A DNA stretch of 5,004 nucleotides from Spirochaetia bacterium UBA5550 (GTDB taxonomy: Bacteria; Spirochaetota; UBA4802; UBA5550): the NCBI GenBank assembly GCA_002425885.1, contig DINC01000066.1, positions 769 through 5,772 of the forward strand. Direction: 5' to 3'. The notes below the pieces were generated by a model. It worked only from the letters and a program-made list of their open reading frames with translations. It was not told the origin of the DNA and did no database searches. Made by a program: the position numbers and the translations under genes. Shown one piece after another: positions 1 to 5,004 of this stretch; position 1 is the first letter of the stretch; every line of letters starts with the position of its first letter.

Positions 1-1232
1 CTGTTCTTGCAAGGATCGAAGGTGACCCTGCAGGTACAAAGGGTATATCAATATTCATGGTGCCTAAATATCATATCAAGCCTGACGGATCTCTCGGCAA
101 GAAAAATGATGTTGTGTGTACCGGTGTTGAGCATAAGATGGGTATTCACGGCTCTCCAACATGTTCATTGAGCTTTGGTGACAACAATGAGTGTCTTGGA
201 TGGCTCATGGGTAAAGAGCGGGAAGGCATGAAAATCATGTTTCAGATGATGAATGAGGCGAGGCTTCAGTGCTCCAACCAGGCCCTTGCTCTTTCAAGTT
301 CAGCATACCTCCATTCTGTAAGTTACGCGAAAAACAGGAAGCAGATGCCCCATGTTATGAAGCTTCAGGACCCGGGCGCTCCATCTGTAGCCATTATTGA
401 ACACCCCGATGTTAAAAGAATGCTGCTGCTCCAGAAAGCTAATGTTGAAGCCATGAGAATGGCGACTTATTTAACTGGCTACAATCTTGATGTTGCGCAT
501 TCCAGTGAAGGGGAGAAAGCTAAAGAAGCTGAAGCGCTTGTTGAATTTATGATTCCTATCTGTAAAGCCGGAAACTCCGACCTTGCATGGGAGATGACAT
601 CAGAGGCTATACAGGTTTACGGCGGTTACGGTTTCTGTTGTGACTATCCTGTTGAGCAGCTTGCAAGGGATGCGAAGATACTCTCACTTTATGAAGGTAC
701 AAACGGGATTCAGTCAATTGACCTCATCACCAGGAAACTCCTGATGAACAGGGACCAGTATAATTATAATGTATTCAAGAAGAGAATCCAGAAGACCATT
801 GAAGAAGCAAAGGGAGTTGTGGATTATAAATACATATCTCCGCTTGTTCGCGGTATAGACAAGATGGATGAGCTTATTGATGTGCTGATGAAAAACCTTG
901 CTTCCGGCAGGCTGATGCAGATATTCATAAGTGCGACCCCTGTACGTCAGGCAATGACAATGCTTGCACACGCATGGCTGCACCTCTGGAGCATGGTACT
1001 CTGCTCTAAGAAAATGAAAGAGCTTGTGGGCCCCCTTAAAGGTGAGGAGAGAGACAAGTTTATTCATGAGAATAATGAGGCTGCTTTCTATTCAGGAAAA
1101 GTTCTGGCTTCTCAATACTATGTGGGGGCTTATTTCCAGAACTATTTCGGAAAGATTGAATCTATACTTGCTGAAGAGACTGCGATAATAAAATCTACAG
1201 ACGCTATATTTACAGGGGCGCCTGAAGAGTAA
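1..1232 (+). CDS. Acyl-CoA dehydrogenase, long FadE/DmdC-like form (5'-truncated by the window edge)
   Basis: This FAD enzyme oxidises an acyl-CoA to the trans-2-enoyl-CoA and normally passes electrons to electron-transfer flavoprotein in the cytoplasm. The reading frame is open from base 3, and the residues before the first ATG (57) read VLARIEGDPAGTKGISIF, a typical middle beta-domain, so the gene starts outside the window and ATG 57 is internal. About 410 residues are visible. In order they are: the end of the middle domain; the C-terminal helical domain with QVYGGYGF and LYEGTNGIQ, whose Glu (codon 693-695) matches the catalytic base of the family; and about 165 further residues after that, as in the long subfamily with an extra C-terminal domain. 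3-Methylmercaptopropionyl-CoA dehydrogenases (DmdC) belong to the same broad subfamily, but the substrate cannot be read from the sequence. The gene converges on the minus-strand genes and ends 21 bases before a terminator. The family is very sure, the substrate is unknown. Confidence 0.95.
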   Translation, partial: VLARIEGDPAGTKGISIFMVPKYHIKPDGSLGKKNDVVCTGVEHKMGIHGSPTCSLSFGDNNECLGWLMGKEREGMKIMFQMMNEARLQCSNQALALSSSAYLHSVSYAKNRKQMPHVMKLQDPGAPSVAIIEHPDVKRMLLLQKANVEAMRMATYLTGYNLDVAHSSEGEKAKEAEALVEFMIPICKAGNSDLAWEMTSEAIQVYGGYGFCCDYPVEQLARDAKILSLYEGTNGIQSIDLITRKLLMNRDQYNYNVFKKRIQKTIEEAKGVVDYKYISPLVRGIDKMDELIDVLMKNLASGRLMQIFISATPVRQAMTMLAHAWLHLWSMVLCSKKMKELVGPLKGEERDKFIHENNEAAFYSGKVLASQYYVGAYFQNYFGKIESILAEETAIIKSTDAIFTGAPEE

Positions 1233-1253
1233 AAATCAGACTGAATTTAAGAT

Positions 1254-1287
1254 AAAAAAAGGCTCTCCATCCGGAGGGCCTTTTTTT
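1254..1287. terminator. Bidirectional intrinsic terminator between convergent genes
   Basis: Seven A's, GGCTCTCC, loop ATCC, GGAGGGCC and seven T's make a near-perfect stem of 15 pairs (counting the A/T tracts) with one G-T wobble and a four-base loop. The A tract reads as a T tract on the other strand, so the element can stop transcripts from both sides. It begins 21 bases after the acyl-CoA dehydrogenase stop. Its last two bases are also part of the TAA stop codon (1286-1288) of the minus-strand orphan gene. Confidence 0.92.
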
Positions 1288-1879
1288 ATATCAGTGAATT
1301 TCTTGCAAATGATGTTATTATTTCATCTCTTAATGCGGAGAGTTCAGGCCTGTCTTTATCTCTCATCTCAATGCGTATTGCGATTACTTCGATGAGTCTC
1401 ATGATATCAAATTCAGATATAGGGATAATATATAATCCATCCTGTTCCGCAGCTGAAGAGAGAATATCCATGAGGTCTGCTTTATCTGCTGCAAGTTTTT
1501 TCATCCGGCTGTACCCTTCGGGCGATAAACGGAGAGTTGTGGCTTCCTGTTTTTTTTCGCGGAGCTTCTGTCTGACGGAATTTATGTAAGCAGGGCTTTT
1601 GCGCCAGTTCTTAATAACTCCTTCGGTTCCGCATACATTGCATGACCAGCGGAGTTCATTGGGTATATCCATAAGCTGTACAGTTATCTCGCCGGAGCAT
1701 GGCACACCTGTAAAATCGCTGCATTTCATTCCGGAACCGTGGATAATCCCTTTTGCAGAATCAGAAGCCATGTTGATTAGAATTTCGCTTCTCTTAAAAA
1801 GTATCTCATCAGCAATTGACAGATCTCTTTTAGGAGTCCCGAAACGTGTAAAGCTCTCAATGTTTATAGTGCTTCCCAT
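1286..1879 (-). CDS. Hypothetical protein with a four-cysteine zinc-ribbon-like motif (197 aa)
   Basis: I do not recognise a named function. The sequence shows four cysteines, Cys53, Cys61, Cys80 and Cys83 (spacing C-x7-C-x18-C-x2-C). The second pair sits in WSCNVCGTEGVIKNW, which looks like a zinc ribbon or treble-clef knuckle, so metal binding is a reasonable inference. Similar W-x-C-x2-CG...GVIxNW segments occur, as far as I recall, in small uncharacterised bacterial proteins; this is memory, not a search. Residues 101-135 are basic and helical, and residues 135-195 look like a compact alpha/beta region. There is no signal peptide or membrane segment, so it is probably cytoplasmic. ATG 1879 is the only upstream start before an in-frame stop (1898-1900), but no clear ribosome binding site precedes it, so a later start (Met37 or Met51) is possible; Met51 would keep all four cysteines. 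It stands alone between two terminators, so it is probably monocistronic. The gene itself is likely real: it is long, and it ends exactly at a terminator. Confidence 0.78.
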   Translation of the reverse strand: MGSTINIESFTRFGTPKRDLSIADEILFKRSEILINMASDSAKGIIHGSGMKCSDFTGVPCSGEITVQLMDIPNELRWSCNVCGTEGVIKNWRKSPAYINSVRQKLREKKQEATTLRLSPEGYSRMKKLAADKADLMDILSSAAEQDGLYIIPISEFDIMRLIEVIAIRIEMRDKDRPELSALRDEIITSFARNSLI

Positions 1880-1890
1880 ATATTTATGGG

Positions 1891-1913
1891 GACAAATTCA
1901 TGACTTTTTTGTC
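1891..1913. repeat. Inverted repeat GACAAA-N11-TTTGTC upstream of the orphan gene
   Basis: A perfect 6-base inverted repeat with an 11-base spacer ends 11 bases before the orphan start codon, where a ribosome binding site or promoter-proximal operator would lie. It could be a protein-binding half-site pair or a weak mRNA hairpin. The arms are short and AT-rich in an AT-rich gap, so chance is a real alternative. Confidence 0.3.
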
Positions 1914-1927
1914 ACTAAAAATATTAC

Positions 1928-1960
1928 AAAAAAATAAAAAAAAGCTGACCGATCGGCCAG
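1928..1960 (-). terminator. Intrinsic terminator of the kinase-regulator operon
   Basis: Read on the minus strand, CTGGCCGATCGGTCAG folds into a six-pair stem (CTGGCC/GGTCAG, one G-U wobble) with loop GATC. One base later come eight T's, an A and seven more T's. The wobble pairs only in minus-strand RNA; plus-strand RNA would carry an A-C mismatch and no T tract. This points to termination of the transcript coming from the response regulator gene, about 125 bases after its stop. The remaining gap, 1961-2085, shows no convincing gene or hairpin and is probably a 3' untranslated region. Confidence 0.75.
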
Positions 1961-2085
1961 TGTTAAAACGAAAGAAGTTATATGTCATCGGTTGAAGCGG
2001 TTTTCTGTTTAATTATAAAGGCTGTTATGCGGATGTATTTTTTTTTATAACCGGATTTAACTGAGTTCAGGAGATAATCGTATTT

Positions 2086-2754
2086 TTAATTTTGTATCCA
2101 CTGCATTGCATATCTGTTCAGTTCCGCATTATTCTGAAGGTTCAGTTTTTCCTTTATGCGTTCCCTGTAGGTTGAAATAGTATTTGTGCTTACAGAGAGA
2201 ACCTCCGCAATATTTCGATTGGTCATACCTTTTCCTATAAGGTTAAAAACTTCAAATTCCCTTTCACTGAGCTTTTCAACAGGGGAGGAGTTGAAATTCT
2301 GGCCGCCGGTAATTGATCTTTCAAGGAAATGATCGATCATTGTATCGCAGATATAAATTTTCCCCTGAAGTACTCTTCGGATTGCCTCGATAACTTTACC
2401 TGTAGCTTCACGCTTGGTCATGTATCCCCGTGCGCCTGCCTTGAGAACACGGTCAGCAAAGATCAGCTCTTCATGCATTGATAGAATAAGTACAGGGAGA
2501 GAGGGGAAGGTTTTTTTGATCTCCTTGGTCAGCTCAATACCGCAGCTGTCCTTAAGCGTAATGTCAACTATCACAAGATCGGGATTGTTTTCTTTTAGGT
2601 ACTTAAGGCACTCGTTGGAATTCTCGCATCCCCCGGCGACGAACATGTCGTCCTCCTTATTTATAAGCTGGGAGATGCCGTCCCTGAAGATAGGGTGGTC
2701 CTCAACTATAAATATTTTATTCTTCCTGTTGCTTTTGAGCATACCTTCCGCCAT
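2086..2754 (-). CDS. NarL/LuxR-family two-component response regulator (222 aa)
   Basis: This is a DNA-binding transcription regulator switched by phosphorylation. The receiver domain (about residues 12-128) shows the acidic pair Glu18-Asp19 in VEDHPIFRDG, the phosphate-accepting Asp64 in VIVDITL, the switch Ser92 in LILSMHE, and the conserved Lys114 in GYMTK. After a linker, residues 161-216 form a LuxR/GerE helix-turn-helix (LSEREFEVFNLIGKGMTNRN, then the recognition helix around STNTISTYRERI). Length and domain order are normal for NarL-type regulators. ATG 2754 is chosen because a strong ribosome binding site (GGGAGGA) precedes it at suitable spacing; Met5 has its purine stretch too close. 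The start lies 38 bases inside the upstream kinase gene in another frame, so the two are co-transcribed and probably translationally coupled. The partner is almost certainly that kinase. Its target promoters are not visible. Confidence 0.97.
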   Translation of the reverse strand: MAEGMLKSNRKNKIFIVEDHPIFRDGISQLINKEDDMFVAGGCENSNECLKYLKENNPDLVIVDITLKDSCGIELTKEIKKTFPSLPVLILSMHEELIFADRVLKAGARGYMTKREATGKVIEAIRRVLQGKIYICDTMIDHFLERSITGGQNFNSSPVEKLSEREFEVFNLIGKGMTNRNIAEVLSVSTNTISTYRERIKEKLNLQNNAELNRYAMQWIQN

Positions 2755-4951
2755 AAAAGATCCTCCCTTCGTCTTTTAAAATGTCTATTGGAATTTTCAC
2801 TGTTATTATGGTTCCCGTAGGCCTGTTTTTCAGTACCTGGAAATTTCCGTCAATAATCTCTGTCCTGTACTTCATGATCTTAAGCCCCATGCCGCCGGTC
2901 TTCTCTTCATCTTCATCCGCAACTTTCTGTTTCTTTATCCCTGTCCCGTTATCTTCAACTGAGAGTACAAGGTGATCTCCGGATTTTCCCAGTGTAACAA
3001 GTACAGTAGTCCCTCCGGAATACTTTGCAGCATTAAATACCGCCTCCTGTGCAATATAATACAGGTTTGTAGCCAGGTTGGGGTCCTCGATAATAATTGA
3101 TTCATCGCAGCTGAATTTACCGTCTATGCCGTAGATGGTTCTTATTAGTTTCAGCAGGTTTATTATAGGTGTCTGTATACCGGTAGATTCCAGGTCAATG
3201 GGGCAGAGGCCCCGGGCAAGCCTGTGAGTTTTTGTTATAGCTTTGTTTATCAGGGCGGCAATCTTTTCCGCTTCATCTGCTTCGGGGAGGTTCAGCTTTT
3301 TCAGGCTTGTTGAAAGAACCTGTGTAAGTGCCTCAATGCCGATTAAGTGAGGATTCAGATCGTCATGGAGGTCGCGGCTCACCTGCTGCCTGATTCTCTC
3401 GGAAATAAGTATTATCTCTTTTTCCAGCCGTTTGCGCTCTGTTATGTTACGGGCGATAACAAGCATGCCGGGGCGATCATTATCCAGCTTAATGGGGCTT
3501 GATATGGTCTCGAGAAGAAGCATCTCCCCCGCGCTGTTTAAAACCTCGACACGGTTTTTAAAGCTTTTATTCTCTTTTGTGGCCTCTTCAATGGCCTGCC
3601 ACGGCGGCCTGAGTTCGCTTGTGCGGTAGAGTATATCCTTTATGTTTATCTTTTTTACCACGTGCTTACCAAGACCGAAATTATCATATCCTGATGAGTT
3701 CATGTAATTGATAATGCCGTTTTCATCATATATGATTATTATATCCTTGGCATTTTCTGCCACAAGCCTGTATCTCTCTTCGCTTGATTTCAGGGCGTCC
3801 TGGGCATTTTTCGTTTCGGTAATATCATTGAAAAAAAGGAGTACAGCGGGTTTCTCGCTCCAGATTGTAAGCACTGAGTTTATCTGGAACCATCTCTCCT
3901 GCCTTATTGTATCGATTATCTTCACGGGGAATATTGTATATTTTTCATTCCCCTCCAGCCTGTGGTGGTATTCGTTCCGTACAGCTTCCTTGAAGTCGGC
4001 ATGTACGAGCTTGTAGAATTTTTTATTCAGTATCTGTTCTTCAGTGTAACCAGTGATTTCGCAGAGCTTGGGGTTCACATAGCGGACAAGCTCATCCTGG
4101 ATGATGGCAATTGCCTCTTTCGTATTTTCAACAAGGAGCCTGTAGTTCTGCTGCGTGGCAACAAGCATCTCTTCAGCTTTATGTATTTCGGTGAGATCTA
4201 TGATTGAAGCAACACTTCTCTTTGTGCCGGGGATAAGTGTTATTGTCATGAAAGCATTATGGTAGCGGCCGAATTTATCTATGAGACGGAATTCAAAGTT
4301 CATCGGGAGGTCTGCCATTTTGCGGCGAAGTTCGTGATTCTTCTCAAGCTTGATTCTGTCTTCGGGAGCTATAAATTCAGTCCACTGTTTTTTCCCTTCG
4401 ATTTCATGGCGGGAATATCCTGAAATTTTTTCAACCTCACCGTTTATCAGAGATATGGTTTTATCCTCATCAATAAAGAGCATTGCAGTTCCTGTTGATT
4501 CAAACAGGGCCATATATTCAATTTCAGATTTTTTAAGCTGTTCCTCTGCAATTTTTCTTTTTGTTATATCCTTGATGAAAGCCTGAATGCCGTCTCTGCC
4601 GTTGAAGTTGAAGTAGGTGGAGGATATCTCAATATCGATAATACTGCCGTCAAGGGCGATGAGCTTATCTTCGTTTGATATATAGTTCTTCCGGTTTTCT
4701 ATTACAAGATCAATTACCTTCTTAAGTGCTTTTCTGCTCTCCGGGAGTACAAGAGTGAACACATCTTTTCCGATAATATCTTCAGGCTTTTCCGCTCTGA
4801 GCATCTGAAGAGCTGTGTTGTTGGCGAAGATTATTTTTTCATCAACATAAACGAATATAGCCTCAGGAGAAGAGTGTACCATATCCATATAATTTTTCCC
4901 TGAAAGCTTCAGGGGGGAGTTTTTACGTTTGTCTGGTTTTATTTTATTCAT
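2717..4951 (-). CDS. Soluble multi-PAS sensor histidine kinase, NarL/DesK type (HisKA_3), 744 aa
   Basis: This kinase autophosphorylates on histidine and passes phosphate to the response regulator encoded next to it. Four PAS domains lie in a row, at about residues 20-131, 143-256, 268-382 and 391-506, each ending in a PAC-like IxDIT/NIT-type strand and a short helical linker. The HisKA_3 dimerisation domain (about 510-585) carries the phospho-acceptor His529 in SRDLHDDLNPH. The ATPase domain (about 625-722) shows the N box EAVFNAAKYS with Asn640, the G1 motif VEDNGTGI with Asp667, and the G2 motif GGMGL near 686-690. I see no signal peptide or membrane helix, so it should sense inside the cell; no haem or flavin ligand residue stands out. 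Two oddities: proline 534 sits where the family's phosphatase glutamine normally lies, and Tyr644 replaces the usual N-box histidine. ATG 4951 is the first start after an in-frame stop but lacks a clear ribosome binding site. Met22 (4886-4888) is preceded by AGGGA with an 8-base spacer and is an alternative giving 723 residues. Confidence 0.97.
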   Translation of the reverse strand: MNKIKPDKRKNSPLKLSGKNYMDMVHSSPEAIFVYVDEKIIFANNTALQMLRAEKPEDIIGKDVFTLVLPESRKALKKVIDLVIENRKNYISNEDKLIALDGSIIDIEISSTYFNFNGRDGIQAFIKDITKRKIAEEQLKKSEIEYMALFESTGTAMLFIDEDKTISLINGEVEKISGYSRHEIEGKKQWTEFIAPEDRIKLEKNHELRRKMADLPMNFEFRLIDKFGRYHNAFMTITLIPGTKRSVASIIDLTEIHKAEEMLVATQQNYRLLVENTKEAIAIIQDELVRYVNPKLCEITGYTEEQILNKKFYKLVHADFKEAVRNEYHHRLEGNEKYTIFPVKIIDTIRQERWFQINSVLTIWSEKPAVLLFFNDITETKNAQDALKSSEERYRLVAENAKDIIIIYDENGIINYMNSSGYDNFGLGKHVVKKINIKDILYRTSELRPPWQAIEEATKENKSFKNRVEVLNSAGEMLLLETISSPIKLDNDRPGMLVIARNITERKRLEKEIILISERIRQQVSRDLHDDLNPHLIGIEALTQVLSTSLKKLNLPEADEAEKIAALINKAITKTHRLARGLCPIDLESTGIQTPIINLLKLIRTIYGIDGKFSCDESIIIEDPNLATNLYYIAQEAVFNAAKYSGGTTVLVTLGKSGDHLVLSVEDNGTGIKKQKVADEDEEKTGGMGLKIMKYRTEIIDGNFQVLKNRPTGTIITVKIPIDILKDEGRIFYGGRYAQKQQEE
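2761..2767 (-). promoter_or_regulatory. Ribosome binding site of the response regulator, inside the kinase gene
   Basis: GGGAGGA on the minus strand lies six bases before the ATG at 2754. It is the strongest Shine-Dalgarno sequence in the window and fixes the regulator start. It lies within the last codons of the kinase gene, so ribosomes finishing the kinase pass over it. Confidence 0.85.
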
Positions 4952-4965
4952 ATTTAAAGTTTAAG

Positions 4966-4996
4966 CCGGAAATTCAAAAGATTATCATCCGGAATT
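4966..4996. repeat. Pair of CCGGAA(A)TT direct repeats upstream of the kinase gene
   Basis: On the plus strand, CCGGAAATT (4966-4974) and CCGGAATT (4989-4996) occur in the same orientation with their starts 23 bases apart, about two helical turns, within 50 bases of the kinase start. This arrangement could be a binding site for a regulator, perhaps the operon's own. On the minus strand GATAAT (4981-4986) between them might be a -10 element, but a matching -35 would lie outside the window. Support is weak. Confidence 0.25.
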
Positions 4997-5004
4997 ACTG
5001 TATG

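Noticed and set aside
57..59. ATG 57 as the true start of the acyl-CoA dehydrogenase
   Set aside because: The same frame is open to base 3 and encodes conserved middle-domain residues, so the gene is cut by the window edge.
714..1067. 117-codon open frame on the minus strand
   Set aside because: It lies wholly opposite the acyl-CoA dehydrogenase, has no recognisable domain or ribosome binding site, and is a shadow of that gene.
1599..1937. 112-codon plus-strand open frame opposite the orphan gene
   Set aside because: It is low in conserved features, lacks a ribosome binding site, and runs through the AT-rich gap; the minus-strand frame is longer, has a structured cysteine motif and ends at a terminator.
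2012..2017. TATAAT on the minus strand in the gap after the regulator gene, as promoter of a small RNA ending at the 1928-1960 terminator
   Set aside because: No -35-like hexamer lies 16-18 bases upstream and no stable structure is seen in the would-be transcript, so a 3' untranslated region is simpler.
2037..2047. Run of T's on the plus strand as a terminator
   Set aside because: No hairpin precedes it on the plus strand, and on the minus strand it reads as A's.
2414..4586. Several plus-strand open frames opposite the kinase and regulator genes
   Set aside because: They are antisense shadows of strongly supported domains.
1..5004. CRISPR arrays, transposases, attachment sites, tRNA or rRNA genes
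   Set aside because: No regularly spaced repeats, transposase motifs or RNA-gene signatures are visible on either strand.

Overview
This is a bacterial chromosomal window with moderate to slightly AT-rich composition, long intrinsic terminators and closely packed genes. The sequence does not fix the taxon. The long-form acyl-CoA dehydrogenase and the soluble multi-PAS kinase paired with a NarL-type regulator would suit a Desulfobacterota-like or Spirochaetota-like bacterium, but that is an impression from family resemblance, not a demonstration.

Layout: (1) Bases 1-1232, plus strand, hold the 3' two thirds of a FAD-dependent acyl-CoA dehydrogenase of the long FadE/DmdC-like type, cut by the left edge of the window. 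(2) Bases 1254-1287 form a strong hairpin with A and T tracts on either side. It serves as a bidirectional terminator between this gene and the convergent minus-strand genes. (3) Bases 1286-1879, minus strand, encode a 197-residue orphan with a four-cysteine, zinc-ribbon-like motif and no assigned function. (4) Bases 1880-2085 are non-coding. They hold a small inverted repeat just before the orphan gene and a minus-strand intrinsic terminator (1928-1960) that ends the upstream operon. (5) Bases 2086-4951, minus strand, are a two-gene operon: a 744-residue soluble sensor histidine kinase with four PAS domains and a NarL/DesK-type (HisKA_3) transmitter, then a NarL/LuxR-type response regulator whose start lies 38 bases inside the kinase gene.

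The kinase and regulator form a clear cognate pair: a cytoplasmic signal is read by the PAS array, His529 is autophosphorylated, and phosphate passes to Asp64 of the regulator, which binds DNA through its C-terminal helix-turn-helix. The target genes are not visible, and nothing here links the system to the acyl-CoA dehydrogenase, which lies on the other strand behind two terminators.

I see no mobile element, CRISPR array, RNA gene or clearly new multi-gene system. The points most worth a second look are the loss of the conserved phosphatase glutamine in the kinase (HDDLNP instead of HDxxxQ) and the orphan zinc-ribbon-like protein.
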